The notes: generated by a model not told the origin, from the letters alone. A stretch of DNA of 64,000 nt from Bradyrhizobium tropiciagri (GCF_018130505.1 NZ_JAFCKH010000008.1:248001-312000); one strand, 5' to 3'; numbered from the stretch's first letter, positions 9,166 through 18,659 are shown. Made by a program: numbers and translations.

Positions 9166-9855
9166 TCACTTGAGGATCGAAAAAACCATCTTCTGCGCTC
9201 CCTGGTACAGGTTGAACGCGTCCGCCAGGTAAAAGAACAAGAGCGTGTGGACGATATACATACGATTTTCAAACAGCTTCAGCACACGCTCAAAGAGCAG
9301 CACGACGTATGGAACGTTGATGAACGAATAGACGACCGCCGGCCCCAGAATGAATGAACCGGCGATGTCGCTTGGATAGTGCCATCCAAAAGCGACGCGA
9401 ACGCCGCCGATGACCACCCATACCCAGACAAAGCAAAGGCATCCGACCAGCCTATTTTCCAGCAGGATCACAGCAGCCAGGGAAAAGAACAGGGTCGCCG
9501 TGTCGCTGGGAAAGGATCCCTGACGGCCGAAGGTTGAGGCCCATTGCGGATCGGCGATATTCAGATGAAGCGCGGGGTCCATGAGCGGGCGTATGTGGGG
9601 GGTCGTGTGATGCTGCAACCAAACAGAGACGACCACAGCCAGAGAAGTCGCAGCCAGCCCGGCCAACATCCGGCTGCGTCGCTCGATGCAATCGCTGGAA
9701 AACCACAGCGCAAGCAGGGAAAAGAAAACCGGAAAACCTCGGATCAGCGAACTATTGCCGAGAAACTCCCACAGGCGCTTGTTGTGCAGATCGTTGCTTC
9801 CAAGAAACGAGTTCAAGGCCAGGAGGAGGTCAAGATCGGTACCGCTGCCTGTCAT
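9166..9855 (-). CDS. PAP2-like membrane protein with degenerate catalytic motifs
   Basis: About 229 residues from ATG 9855 (MTGSGTDLDLL); the frame is open to 9894. Five or six hydrophobic segments in the arrangement of type 2 phosphatidic acid phosphatases. Motif 3 is intact (R-VAFGW-H-YPS-D). Motif 2, normally PSGH or PSDH, reads SFPSDTATLFF, so the His is replaced by Thr. Motif 1 has TTPHIRP with the leading Lys replaced. A lipid phosphatase role is therefore uncertain; it may be inactive or a variant. Codon use is less GC-extreme than its neighbours. Confidence 0.75.
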   Translation of the reverse strand: MTGSGTDLDLLLALNSFLGSNDLHNKRLWEFLGNSSLIRGFPVFFSLLALWFSSDCIERRSRMLAGLAATSLAVVVSVWLQHHTTPHIRPLMDPALHLNIADPQWASTFGRQGSFPSDTATLFFSLAAVILLENRLVGCLCFVWVWVVIGGVRVAFGWHYPSDIAGSFILGPAVVYSFINVPYVVLLFERVLKLFENRMYIVHTLLFFYLADAFNLYQGAQKMVFSILK

Positions 9856-10148
9856 GTTCGCTTTTCCGCTCGGTCCCCGATCATGCAACCTCAACCCATG
9901 GGTCGTCCACTGCTCTCAAGAGCTCGCGCATGACTTCGAGAAGTGCGTGCGCGCGCATGTTCCCGAGCGGTAATGTTGCGATCCATAGGCCTCGATGGCC
10001 AGAGCCTATTTCCGCTCCGTATGAACGAGGTTAAGAAACCCGGAGGATCGACCGCGCTCTCGAGCTTCGGCTTCCGAGGGTGAAACGGAATTCCGCCCTC
10101 GGATGGTGGCCACATCAAGCACCGTCAGCCCGGTGGAAGGCTCCGCGC
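9856..10148. other. intergenic region with gene remnant
   Basis: About 290 bases between the PAP2-like gene and the SDR gene. Apart from the direct repeat copy A, which can encode a minus-strand peptide of about 25 residues ending VDDPWVEVA, I see no convincing gene here. Confidence 0.5.
9892..9947. repeat. direct repeat copy A flanking the SDR gene
   Basis: Contains a 26-bp exact match (9922-9947) to 11155-11180, with a looser match upstream. On the minus strand both copies encode a similar short peptide segment (LLEVMRE). See copy B at 11126. It looks like a remnant of a duplicated gene end; origin unknown. Confidence 0.6.
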
Positions 10149-11003
10149 TCATCGTTTCGGATTGCGCCCGCGGATATGGTCAAAGCCCTGCTTGATTCCG
10201 GCGAAGCGCGCTTCGACGATCGGCTCGAATTCGAGGTCGGTGAAGATATACGGCCAGTCGTTTTCGATGCCTTCGCGGACGAGTTCGCCGACATAGAGGG
10301 GATCGATGCCCTGGGAGACGCGTTCCCGGATCAGGTTGATCCGCTCGGCAATCGGGCCCGAAGTCGGCGGGGCTCGGACCGCCCCCTCGAAGCGTTTCGG
10401 GAGGTTGCGCCCCGAGTTCACGATTTGCGTGCGGATGAACCCGGGACACAGCACCGATACGCCGATGCCGCGGGGCGCCAGTTCCGGCCGCAGGCCCTCG
10501 GACAGCGCGACAACACCATACTTTGAAACGTTGTATGCAGTGCTCCCCCCGGAGATAAGGCCGGCGATCGAGGCCGTGGAGACGATCTGTCCACCCTCGC
10601 CATGCTGCTCGATCAACGGCCCGAAAATCTCGATCCCCCAGATGGTCGCCATCAGGTTGACGCCCAGGGTCCAGTTCCACGCCCCCTCGGTCCAGGTGCC
10701 GTAGGGCCCGCCGCCGCCGACGCCGGCGTTGTTGACGAGGATATGCACCTTGCCGTAGCGGGCCGTCGTGGCTTCGGCGGCGGCGACTAGTTCGGCTTTG
10801 AGCGAGACGTCGGCTTTCACGCTGTCGACGTCGACGTTGGTGCGCCGCAGTTGCTCGATCGCTGCGGACAGCGCCGCTTCTTCAATGTCGCAAAGCATCA
10901 CCTTCACCCCCGCCTGGGCCAAGGCGGTTGCGATCCCCAAACCGATGCCTGACGCGGCACCGGTCACGAACGCGGTCTTTCCAGCAAGTTCCTTCACGTA
11001 CAT
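10149..11003 (-). CDS. short-chain dehydrogenase/reductase (SDR)
   Basis: 284 residues with every classical SDR landmark: TGAASGIG for the dinucleotide at residues 15-22, LCDIEE after beta-2, NNAGVGGGG, the catalytic Ser in STASIAG, and the Tyr-Lys pair in AYNVSKYG. The C-terminus continues past the usual 250 residues with a helical segment (ERINLIRERVSQGIDPLYVGELV). The acidic residue after beta-2 favours NAD over NADP. The substrate is not predictable. The gene lies alone between two copies of a short direct repeat, which suggests local rearrangement. Confidence 0.92.
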   Translation of the reverse strand: MYVKELAGKTAFVTGAASGIGLGIATALAQAGVKVMLCDIEEAALSAAIEQLRRTNVDVDSVKADVSLKAELVAAAEATTARYGKVHILVNNAGVGGGGPYGTWTEGAWNWTLGVNLMATIWGIEIFGPLIEQHGEGGQIVSTASIAGLISGGSTAYNVSKYGVVALSEGLRPELAPRGIGVSVLCPGFIRTQIVNSGRNLPKRFEGAVRAPPTSGPIAERINLIRERVSQGIDPLYVGELVREGIENDWPYIFTDLEFEPIVEARFAGIKQGFDHIRGRNPKR

Positions 11004-11125
11004 TCCCCCGTGTAAGCCGAGAGCCTCGTCCAGGACGCCAAGTGTCCCTGGACGGAATATGACCGCACTTTTGTGCGATTAGGAAGTGCTGCGCCCAGCG
11101 CCGAAGTCTGCCGCCTTCAAGCTTA

Positions 11126-11180
11126 CCCCATAGGCAGTCCGCCGCTCTCAATCCGCTCGCGCATGACTTCGAGAAGTGCG
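11126..11180. repeat. direct repeat copy B flanking the SDR gene
   Basis: Holds the 26-bp sequence (11155-11180) that recurs at 9922-9947, plus partly matching bases upstream. On the minus strand it encodes ARALLEVMRERIESGGLPMG and a stop, the end of an open frame that begins inside the next gene. Confidence 0.6.
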
Positions 11181-11253
11181 CGCGCTGGCATCGGCGTGCC
11201 GCTGACATCAGGACCTGAGGGCATTGGAATGGCGACCCCGCGGGACGTATGGC

Positions 11254-11829
11254 CTAGCGCCGATGTCTTGATCGCTTCAGTTCGGCGACCTGAAACTTGC
11301 CGGCGATGAGAAGGCTGCTGCAATACCAGTGTGCTCTGTTCCGGTACTCGCCCAGGAACACCTTGGTCTCCATGCAATCTATGTAGGATTTGTAGGTCAG
11401 GTTATCTCTGCACGTTGCCGAGTAAGGCCCGATGCCAAGCCCCCCGCCCGACTCGCTACACCCGTTCCAGGGGAGGTTGCCGTGTCGGAGGCTTGTTTCA
11501 CAGCCACCGTTGCAGTTGCTGGCGACCTTCTCCAGCTTGGCAATCCTGCCCAAAACTGAATCCGGCGCAGGCGACGGCGTTCGCGCGGTTGTCGCGCGAG
11601 CCGCTGACGAGGACGTTTGGGCAGTTGACGATGTCCGGCGCGATGCCGCGGTGTTTGCCGTCCGCTCGGGGCTGTGTGGCCTTGCCACCGGCTTCGGCGC
11701 CTGGACGGTGATGGAGGGAAGCGGGGCTGCGGAGCCTGTCGCGGTCTGCGACGCGGCCGGGTTGCACAGCCATGCGGAAGCCAGAACGGCGACGGCAACG
11801 GGCGCAGCAATGCGTGAAGACAATCTCAT
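11254..11829 (-). CDS. secreted Cys-containing protein of unknown function
   Basis: About 191 residues from ATG 11829 (MRLSSRIAAPVAVAVLAS). A signal peptide ends near PAASQT. Then comes SITVQAPKPVARP, a segment I have seen after the signal peptide of several bradyrhizobial exported proteins, and a low-complexity Ser/Thr/Ala/Arg stretch of about 50 residues. The C-terminal domain has six cysteines (CNGGCETS, NGCSES, ATCRDN, DCMETK, YCSSL), probably disulfide-bonded. Family and function are unknown to me. It stands alone. Confidence 0.75.
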   Translation of the reverse strand: MRLSSRIAAPVAVAVLASAWLCNPAASQTATGSAAPLPSITVQAPKPVARPHSPERTANTAASRRTSSTAQTSSSAARATTARTPSPAPDSVLGRIAKLEKVASNCNGGCETSLRHGNLPWNGCSESGGGLGIGPYSATCRDNLTYKSYIDCMETKVFLGEYRNRAHWYCSSLLIAGKFQVAELKRSRHRR

Positions 11830-11944
11830 GAGATGCCCCCCCAATCCGGAACGGAAATGCCGTCCGGATCAATGCACGGTATCATACGCACCGGATTGGG
11901 CAACCGGGGGTTGAAGCGATATCTGCCGATAATTCGCTGCTCTC

Positions 11945-12022
11945 GTCATTGCCGGGCTTGACCGGCAATCCATCAAGCGAAGGCCTCTTGAGAGGAGGGC
12001 CGGGTCAAGCCCGGCCATGACG
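11945..12022. repeat. Bradyrhizobium-type intergenic palindromic repeat
   Basis: Arms near CGTCATTGCCGGGCTTGAC and its complement before ATGACG at 12022 enclose about 40 nt. The same element is familiar as a multi-copy intergenic repeat in this genus. It lies between two leftward genes and could end transcription. Confidence 0.7.
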
Positions 12023-12029
12023 CGCCAAG

Positions 12030-14510
12030 CTAGGCTGCCTTCGACGCGCGGTTGGCGAAGCCGCTCAGTAGCGCGGCGATCTCGCTGCCCGGCCTCGCCG
12101 CGCTGAACAGGAAGCCCTGCACCTCGTTGCAGCCCTCGGCGCGCAGCCAGTCGAGTTGGTCGACGGTCTCGACACCCTCCGCGGTCGTGGTGATCCTCAG
12201 GCTGCGGCCGAGGCCAGAGATCGCGCGCACGATCGCGAGGCAATCGGAGCGGCGCGCGAGGTCCTTCACGAAGGAGCGGTCGATCTTGATCTTGTCGAAC
12301 GGGAAGCTGCGCAGATAGCTCAAGCTGGAATAGCCGGTGCCGAAATCGTCCATGGAGATGCTGACGCCGAGCTCGCGCAATTGATGCAGGATCGCAAGGT
12401 TGGCCTCGGTCTCCGCCAGGAACACCGACTCGGTGATCTCCAGTTCGAGCCGGCGCGCCGGCAGGCCGGAATGCGCCAGTGCCGAGATCACGGCCTGCAC
12501 AAGATTGCGGCTGCGGAACTGGACCGGCGACAAATTGACGGCGATCTTGACGTCGGCGGGCCACTTCATCGCCTCGGAACAGGCCTCGCGCAGCACCCAT
12601 TCGCCGAGCGCGACGATCAAGCCGATATCTTCCGCGACCGGAATGAACTCGGCGGGCGAGACCATGCCCTTGTGCGGATGCCGCCAGCGCAGCAGCGACT
12701 CGAATCCGGAGATGCGGTCGGCCGCGATGTCGACCAGCGGCTGGTAATGCAGTTCGAACTCGCCATTGGCGAACGCGGCGCGCAGGTCACGCTCCATGTC
12801 GCGGCGTTTCTGCGCCTGCTGATCCATCTCGGGTTCGAAGAAATGGTGCACGCCGCCGCCCTCGGACTTGGCGCGGTACAGCGCCATGTCAGCGTTGCGC
12901 ATCAGTTCTTCCGACGTCGTGCCGTCGCCCGGCGACAGCGCGATGCCGATGCTGGCGCCGACTACGACCTCAAGGCCGTCGATGTCGTAGGGTGCACTCA
13001 ACACGTCGATCAGCCGCTCGGCGAAGGCGCTGGCTTCGTTCGGCGACACATCGGCCGCGAGCACGATCGCGAATTCGTCGCCGCCGAGTCGCGCCGCGAC
13101 ATTGTCGCCGCGCACTTCCGCGCGCAGCCGCTCGGCGACCAGCTTGAGCAGCCGGTCGCCCATCGGATGGCCGAAGGAGTCGTTGACGTTCTTGAACAGG
13201 TCGAGGTCGATGCCCATGACGGCGACGCGCTTGTTGCCGGACCGGCCGCGCTCCAGCGCCTCGCGCAGGCGCTCCTGGTAGAAGTCGCGGTTCGGCAGGT
13301 TGGTCAGGCCGTCATGATGCGCCATGTGGGCGATCCGCGCCTCGGCGGCGCGCCGCTCGGTGATGTCGACCACCGCGACCAGATAGCCGTCGCGGCCTTC
13401 GAACGCCACCTTGCGCCCGAAGGTCAGCACGTGGATCTCGCTGCCGTCGGCGCGGATATGTCGCCAGTCGCGGCTGGATTGATAGACCTCGCCGACATCG
13501 CGCAGCGCCGCGCTGTGGAGCGCCCATTCGTCTTCCGGCCAGATCTGGCGCAGCGTCATGCCGAGGAATTTTTCGCGCGAATAGCCGTAGTGCTGGACGG
13601 CGGCGTCGTTGACGCTCAGGAATTCCATCGTGTCGGCGTCGAACACCCACATCGGCATCGGGTTGTTCTCGAACAGGAGGCGGAACGACACCTCGCGCCG
13701 CTTCAGCGCGGTGACGTCGGTGACCGTCAGCGACAGCATGTCGCCGAACGCGGTGACGCCGAGCCGAAGACAACGGTCGCCGCTCTCGATCTCGAGTTGC
13801 CCGCCGCTCCTGCCGCCGACGAACCCGCGCAGTCCTGCGATCACGTCCCGCGCAGCGAGCGGATTGCCGCCGGCGCCGAGCCGCCGCCACAACAATTCGG
13901 TCGCGGGCTGCATCAGCAGCCGCGCGGCCCCCTGGTTGAGATGCACGATCTGGAAATCGGCCGGCTCACCCCTCGCATCGCGGATCGCGGCCAGCGACAG
14001 CACACCCTCGTCGGTGGCCGAGAAGATCGTATCCAGCAGATTGTACTGCGTGTTGCGCTCATTGACGTAGACACCGACCAGCGTGCCGCCGCCCCAGCGC
14101 GAACGCGTCGGCAGCGCCAGCACGTCGTAGGTCCGCACCACGCCGTCACGCACACAATGCGCCGAGGCGAGATAGGGACGGCAGTTCTCGTGCGCATTCG
14201 CGGTGGCTTCGGTCAGTGCGGTCGCACAGTCCGGCGGCAGCGCACTCAGCGGAATGTCCCAGCGCTCGTCGTTGAGCCAGCTCTGGACATATCGCCCGGT
14301 GTGGGAAACGCGCAGCGTGCCGTCGACCCTGCGCAGCAGCACGATGTGGTCCGCCAGCCGGCCGAGGCTGCCGAGCATCACGTCTTCATAGTGCGGCAGC
14401 TTCTCGCCCGGACGCACCGCGGCCTGCCACTTGCGCTGCAGCACCGCGACGTCGGCGAACATCTCGGAATTGAATTTGGCCGACGCCTTTGTTGATATCT
14501 TGTTGGCCAT
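12030..14510 (-). CDS. PAS-GGDEF-EAL signalling protein (c-di-GMP turnover)
   Basis: About 826 residues (ATG 14510 or 14516). An N-terminal sensory part of about 270 residues is followed by a PAS domain (FENNPMPMWVFDADTMEFL), a GGDEF domain with an intact RLGGDEF near residue 475, and a full EAL domain. In the EAL domain the signature reads ESLLRWRHP (Ser for Ala), while the other expected residues (NLSPVQF, LELEITES, DDFGTGYSSL, DKIKIDRSFV) are kept, so phosphodiesterase activity is plausible. It either makes or degrades cyclic di-GMP. No transmembrane helix, so probably cytosolic. The PilZ protein at 46.4 kb could be a receptor. Confidence 0.95.
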   Translation of the reverse strand: MANKISTKASAKFNSEMFADVAVLQRKWQAAVRPGEKLPHYEDVMLGSLGRLADHIVLLRRVDGTLRVSHTGRYVQSWLNDERWDIPLSALPPDCATALTEATANAHENCRPYLASAHCVRDGVVRTYDVLALPTRSRWGGGTLVGVYVNERNTQYNLLDTIFSATDEGVLSLAAIRDARGEPADFQIVHLNQGAARLLMQPATELLWRRLGAGGNPLAARDVIAGLRGFVGGRSGGQLEIESGDRCLRLGVTAFGDMLSLTVTDVTALKRREVSFRLLFENNPMPMWVFDADTMEFLSVNDAAVQHYGYSREKFLGMTLRQIWPEDEWALHSAALRDVGEVYQSSRDWRHIRADGSEIHVLTFGRKVAFEGRDGYLVAVVDITERRAAEARIAHMAHHDGLTNLPNRDFYQERLREALERGRSGNKRVAVMGIDLDLFKNVNDSFGHPMGDRLLKLVAERLRAEVRGDNVAARLGGDEFAIVLAADVSPNEASAFAERLIDVLSAPYDIDGLEVVVGASIGIALSPGDGTTSEELMRNADMALYRAKSEGGGVHHFFEPEMDQQAQKRRDMERDLRAAFANGEFELHYQPLVDIAADRISGFESLLRWRHPHKGMVSPAEFIPVAEDIGLIVALGEWVLREACSEAMKWPADVKIAVNLSPVQFRSRNLVQAVISALAHSGLPARRLELEITESVFLAETEANLAILHQLRELGVSISMDDFGTGYSSLSYLRSFPFDKIKIDRSFVKDLARRSDCLAIVRAISGLGRSLRITTTAEGVETVDQLDWLRAEGCNEVQGFLFSAARPGSEIAALLSGFANRASKAA

Positions 14511-14708
14511 GACCATGGCACGCCCCGTTCACGCAAACGCTTAGTCCCCGCGGCATCCAAGTCAGCCGCAGCTTAACGCCATGTAAAAAATGCGCAGGGC
14601 CGCGCACAGACCGGACGATTACGGCGTCCTAAATGGCACGATGGTTAGTTCGCGTTAGAGACTATGACAGCTGCATGAAGGCGATGCGCATCAGCGCGCG
14701 GCCACGCA

Positions 14709-15797
14709 TCAGCGCGCGATGACCTCGACCTCTCCGTCGACGCCGTTGACGACGTTGAAGGGACGCTCGAACACCTTGCCCTCGTTCTTGGCAATCGCGC
14801 GATACTCGCCCTCGGAGAGCACGACGCGCGGGAACGCGCCGATCGATTCCTTGATCACGTCGCCGCCCGGCGTGATCACCGACCAGGCGGTGTTGGCGAG
14901 CGCCTCGCCACCCTTCTCGCCGACCAGCTTGAGGGTGATGACGGCCGCGCGATGGGTGACGGTGACGTCGGTCAGCTTGCCGGCGGAGACGCGAATGTCG
15001 GAGCGCACCACCGAGTTGGCGTCGCCATAGTTGGAGACGATGTAGTAGGTGCCCTCAGGCAGCAGCGCGACGTCGCCGGCGGCGACGTTGGGCACCAGCG
15101 CCCCGCGATCGGAGCCATCGAACTGGCTGCCCTTGTAGATCGCAAAGGAGATCTGGTTGCCCGGGATCTTGCTGCCGCCGACGCGGCCCTCGATGCGCAG
15201 GCCGCCGGCCGGCAACAAGAACTGTTCGCGGTCGGTTTCCGATTTCAGGCTGACCGCGCGCACCGCGCTGACGAGGCCGAGCGCCACGTGCACAACATAG
15301 TTGCCGGGCGGCAGCACGATGTTGGGCGTCGCGCCGCGGTCCTCGCGGATCAGCTTGAAGGTGCCGTTCTCGTCCGGCTTGTCGGCGAACACCCGCCACA
15401 CCAGCCCGCCGTTGATGGGGGGCAGATCCTTGCCGTACTTCGCCGTCAGCGACAGCACGGCCTGGCTCGCGGCCGGATTTGGCGGTGCTGCCGGAGTGGC
15501 CGGCGGCATGGTCGCGATCGAGGGCTGCACGATGGTCGGCTGGGTCAGCGGCCCCGGCAATGTCGGTCCGGAGCCGGCGCCGGACGGCGGCGCGAGGTTG
15601 AGCGCCGGCGGGGGCTCGGGGACCGCGGCCGGCGGGACCGGCGGCGGCCGGTCGCTGAACCATTGGGCTGATGCGGCGCCGGGGATCAGGCACAGGATCA
15701 CGGCAAAGACCGCAAGCAGGAACAGCGGATGCCACCGCATGCCCCGCCCGCATCCAGCGATGCCGTTGCCCCTCGAGATCATGGCCATGCTTTTCAC
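14709..15797 (-). CDS. secreted protein, beta-rich, unknown function
   Basis: Up to 362 residues. The signal peptide is best read from Met20 (MRWHPLFLLAVFAV), cleaved near GAASAQW. A Pro/Ala-rich linker of about 80 residues leads to three repeated beta-rich segments with phrases such as GNYVVHVALG, EGTYYIVSNYG and EGEYRAIAKNEG, which suggests carboxypeptidase-regulatory or Ig-like folds. Probably periplasmic or cell-surface. The start codon among three candidates is unresolved. Confidence 0.75.
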   Translation of the reverse strand: MKSMAMISRGNGIAGCGRGMRWHPLFLLAVFAVILCLIPGAASAQWFSDRPPPVPPAAVPEPPPALNLAPPSGAGSGPTLPGPLTQPTIVQPSIATMPPATPAAPPNPAASQAVLSLTAKYGKDLPPINGGLVWRVFADKPDENGTFKLIREDRGATPNIVLPPGNYVVHVALGLVSAVRAVSLKSETDREQFLLPAGGLRIEGRVGGSKIPGNQISFAIYKGSQFDGSDRGALVPNVAAGDVALLPEGTYYIVSNYGDANSVVRSDIRVSAGKLTDVTVTHRAAVITLKLVGEKGGEALANTAWSVITPGGDVIKESIGAFPRVVLSEGEYRAIAKNEGKVFERPFNVVNGVDGEVEVIAR

Positions 15798-16033
15798 CGA
15801 AAACGCGGCAAATTCAAGCCTTCACAGCACCGGAAGGTCCCGGTCCCCAGGTTGGAACCGGCCGTTCAAGGCGATGTTAGCCTATCGTCGCGGTCCAGTC
15901 ACAATCCCTCCCTACCGCGGTCAGGCCGGCATGAATCATGCCCCTAAGACGTGCTTGGAATAAACCATGAAGGCGGACGATTCTGGCCTAGGCGCGCGGC
16001 CGGGCCTAGTCTCGTTCCGGCAGGAGATATGTC

Positions 16034-17080
16034 GTGTTGGATAGCTGGATGGGCCGAGGCCAAAAAAGCTCCGACGGCCCCGACAAGGTCGGACTGGGAC
16101 CGGTCCGCCGCCCGGTGATCGGGCTGGCGCTCGGCGGCGGTGCCGCGCGCGGCTTTGCCCATATCGGGATCATCAAGACCCTGCTCGCCCATGGCATCGT
16201 CCCCAATGTGGTGGTCGGCACCTCGATCGGCTCGGTCGTCGGCGGCGCGTACGCGGCCGGACATATCGAGACCCTGGAGCAGTGGGCGCGCGGGCTGCAG
16301 CCGCGCAGCGTGCTCGGCTACCTCGACATCCGCCTCAACGGCTCCGGCCTGATCGGTGGCGCCAAGCTTGCCGCCGAGATCGAGGCAGCCCTTGGGAAGT
16401 CCATGATCGAGGACCTCCCGGTCAAGTTCGCGAGCGTTGCGACCGAGGTGCGCACCGGCCACGAGATCTGGCTGACCCACGGCCCCCTGGTGGATGCCAT
16501 GCGCGCCTCCTACGCCCTGCCCGGCATCTTCGCTCCGGTGCTGATCGGTGACCGCTGGCTGGTCGACGGCGCGCTGGTCAATCCCGTGCCGGTGTCCGCG
16601 GCGCGGGCGCTTGGCGCGGAAATCGTGATCGCGGCGAACCTCTCCAGCGACGTGTTCGCGCACTCCACGACGATCTACAATCACGGTGCGTCAGCGCAGG
16701 CGCCCGAGGTAACGGTGGCTGTGACCGCGGAGGCCGAGATCGAACCCGAGCCGCCGAAGCGTCGGTTCGGCCGGTTCTTCTCGGCCGAGCGCACCGTAAA
16801 GCGTGAATTCTTCGGCAGCGCGACCCGGCCGGGCATCTCCAGCGTCATGGTCGACGCCTTCAACATCATGCAGGACCGCATCACCCGCGCCCGCCTCGCC
16901 GGCGATCCGCCCGACATGCTGATCTCGCCGCGGGTCGGCCAGATCGGCTGGTTCGACTTCCACCGCGCGGAGGACCTGATCGCGCACGGCATCCGCGCCG
17001 CCGAACGGGCCATCGGCGCGATCGAGGAAGCGATCGAGATCCTGGTGCCGCCGTCGACCGGCGGCAGCACGGGCAAATAG
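16034..17080 (+). CDS. patatin-like phospholipase (RssA-like)
   Basis: 348 residues from GTG 16034, with CAGGAGA 6 nt upstream. All patatin signatures are present: the glycine-rich oxyanion loop GGGAARGFAH, the nucleophile elbow GTSIGS (Ser near residue 63) and the catalytic Asp in VDGALVNP near 177. It should hydrolyse acyl esters, probably phospholipids, and lies on the cytoplasmic side as there is no signal peptide. A charged C-terminal third of about 110 residues is unlike the core. It meets the CBS gene tail to tail. Confidence 0.93.
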   Translation: MLDSWMGRGQKSSDGPDKVGLGPVRRPVIGLALGGGAARGFAHIGIIKTLLAHGIVPNVVVGTSIGSVVGGAYAAGHIETLEQWARGLQPRSVLGYLDIRLNGSGLIGGAKLAAEIEAALGKSMIEDLPVKFASVATEVRTGHEIWLTHGPLVDAMRASYALPGIFAPVLIGDRWLVDGALVNPVPVSAARALGAEIVIAANLSSDVFAHSTTIYNHGASAQAPEVTVAVTAEAEIEPEPPKRRFGRFFSAERTVKREFFGSATRPGISSVMVDAFNIMQDRITRARLAGDPPDMLISPRVGQIGWFDFHRAEDLIAHGIRAAERAIGAIEEAIEILVPPSTGGSTGK

Positions 17081-17084
17081 CGCG

Positions 17085-17513
17085 TCAGGCCGTCTTGATG
17101 TAGTCGCGCAGCGCCTCCTGCTCGCGCTCGTACTCCTGCACGCGGCTCTTGACGATGTCGCCGATCGAGATCAGGCCGACCACCTTGCCGTCCTCGACCA
17201 CGGGCAGATGGCGGAATTTGCCGATCGTCATCATCTCCATGATCGCGCTGACCGTATCCGACTCGCGGCAGCTCACGACCTTCCTGGTCATGACCGCGCT
17301 GACCGGCTCGTCCAGCGCGCCGGCACCGCGCTCGCTGAGCACGCGAACGATGTCGCGCTCCGACAAAATGCCTTCCATCCGGCCCTGATCCATCACCAGC
17401 ACCGCGCCGATCCTGCGCTCGCCGAGCAGCTTGACCGCAGCCGACAGCGTCGCGCCGGGCGCGACGCTCATGACCTGGTGGCCTTTGGCATCGAGAATGG
17501 AACGTACCGTCAT
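17085..17513 (-). CDS. tandem CBS-domain protein
   Basis: 142 residues made almost entirely of two CBS motifs (a Bateman module): AVLVMDQGRMEGILSERDIVRVL in the first half and HLPVVEDGKVVGLISIGDIVK in the second. Such stand-alone modules bind adenosine nucleotides such as AMP or ATP, or NAD, and sense energy state. GGAGG lies just before the ATG. No partner enzyme is adjacent, so its target is unknown. Confidence 0.93.
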   Translation of the reverse strand: MTVRSILDAKGHQVMSVAPGATLSAAVKLLGERRIGAVLVMDQGRMEGILSERDIVRVLSERGAGALDEPVSAVMTRKVVSCRESDTVSAIMEMMTIGKFRHLPVVEDGKVVGLISIGDIVKSRVQEYEREQEALRDYIKTA

Positions 17514-17701
17514 TGTAGCCTCCCTGAATCCGTCCGCGTCCCCTTGAACGGGGGATCGACCTGTTCGCCAGAGTCTTCAATCAACAGTTCCGCGCCGAAT
17601 TCGGTTCCGCGGCGCGGTGGCTGCGCGGCCATCTTTGTCAGGCCGCGTCATCTTGTTTCGCGAAGATGATGGATGAATTCGACCAAAGCCGCAAGCGACG
17701 A

Positions 17702-18499
17702 TCAGACGCGTCCGGACTGATCCACCGATGACGCATCTGCAGCATCATCCCGCGCGCGCGGCACCGGGTCGAACAGCGAGAACAGCACGAGGCCGGCGAG
17801 GAAGCCGCCGATATGGGCCTGCCAGGCGACGCTGACATCGTCGCCGCCGATCGCCAGCGAGCCGACGCCGAATATGATGTTGACGCCGAACCAGATCGCC
17901 AGGAACGCGAGCACGCGCCCGTTGCGCAGCGACCGCGACAGCGACAGCGCCGGCACCTTGGCCGCGGCGTCGGCATCGCCGCGGTTGAACGACAGGAAGC
18001 TGCCGCGGACGAAGGCAAAGCGGATTGCCGCCGCCATGGTGCCCGACACTGATGCCGAGGCGCCGATCATCGGCGCGATCGCATGCTCATGGGTGACGAG
18101 ATGCGCCAGCGCGCCGGCGGCCGCCGTCACCGCCATGAAAATGAAGAATCGCACCGCACCGAACCGCCGCGCCAGCGCGCTGCCGAACGGCAGCAGCCAC
18201 AGCACGTTGAAGCCGATATGGGTGAGGTTGGCGTGCAGCAGCGAATAGGTGACGAAGGTCCAGACCTTGGCGCCGGCCCCGCCGGGGAAGGTGATGTCGA
18301 GCAGTGTCGAATCGTAGCGCTTGGGGATGAAGCCGAAGACGTCGATCGTCCAGTTTTCCATTTCCGGCGGCAGCAGCACCCGCAGATGGATCACCGCGAG
18401 CAGCAGGATATAGGCGGTGAGCGCCGGTGGCAGCGTCAGGATCGGCTCGCGCGGCGCCTCCGGCGGCGGCGCGAGCGGGGATTCGGGATGGGGGTCCAA
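17702..18499 (-). CDS. rhomboid-family intramembrane serine protease
   Basis: 265 residues with about six membrane segments. Landmarks: ANLTHIGFNVLWLLPFG in helix 2 (the His/Asn oxyanion pair region), GASASVSGTMAA with the catalytic Ser in helix 4, and AWQAHIGGFLAGL in helix 6 with the catalytic His. A proline-rich cytoplasmic N-terminus precedes helix 1. It would cleave membrane proteins inside the bilayer; the substrate is unknown. It is separated from the upstream candidate small RNA by a terminator. Confidence 0.93.
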   Translation of the reverse strand: MDPHPESPLAPPPEAPREPILTLPPALTAYILLLAVIHLRVLLPPEMENWTIDVFGFIPKRYDSTLLDITFPGGAGAKVWTFVTYSLLHANLTHIGFNVLWLLPFGSALARRFGAVRFFIFMAVTAAAGALAHLVTHEHAIAPMIGASASVSGTMAAAIRFAFVRGSFLSFNRGDADAAAKVPALSLSRSLRNGRVLAFLAIWFGVNIIFGVGSLAIGGDDVSVAWQAHIGGFLAGLVLFSLFDPVPRARDDAADASSVDQSGRV

Positions 18500-18623
18500 G
18501 GGATCGACGGCCTTCGAATGCGGTGCTGAAGCTCAGATAGGCGGCTTTGACGGCCCTGTGCAAGTGCACAATCCCGAAATCGGACAGCCGCGGCGGCACG
18601 GCATCGGGCGTAGCGGAAAACCG

Positions 18624-18659
18624 CCAAAAGAAAAGGGAGGTGCTGAGAACACCTCCCTT
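18624..18659 (-). terminator. intrinsic terminator (minus strand)
   Basis: On the minus strand AAGGGAGGTG and CACCTCCCTT form a 10-bp stem with a 7-nt loop, running into TTTTCTTTT. It ends something transcribed leftward from above 18660. Confidence 0.7.

Noticed and set aside
12156-14495. 779-residue plus-strand frame antisense to the PAS-GGDEF-EAL gene
   Set aside because: Composition is rich in Arg, Gln, Asp and His, the usual outcome of reading a high-GC gene on the wrong strand; the minus frame has clear domains.
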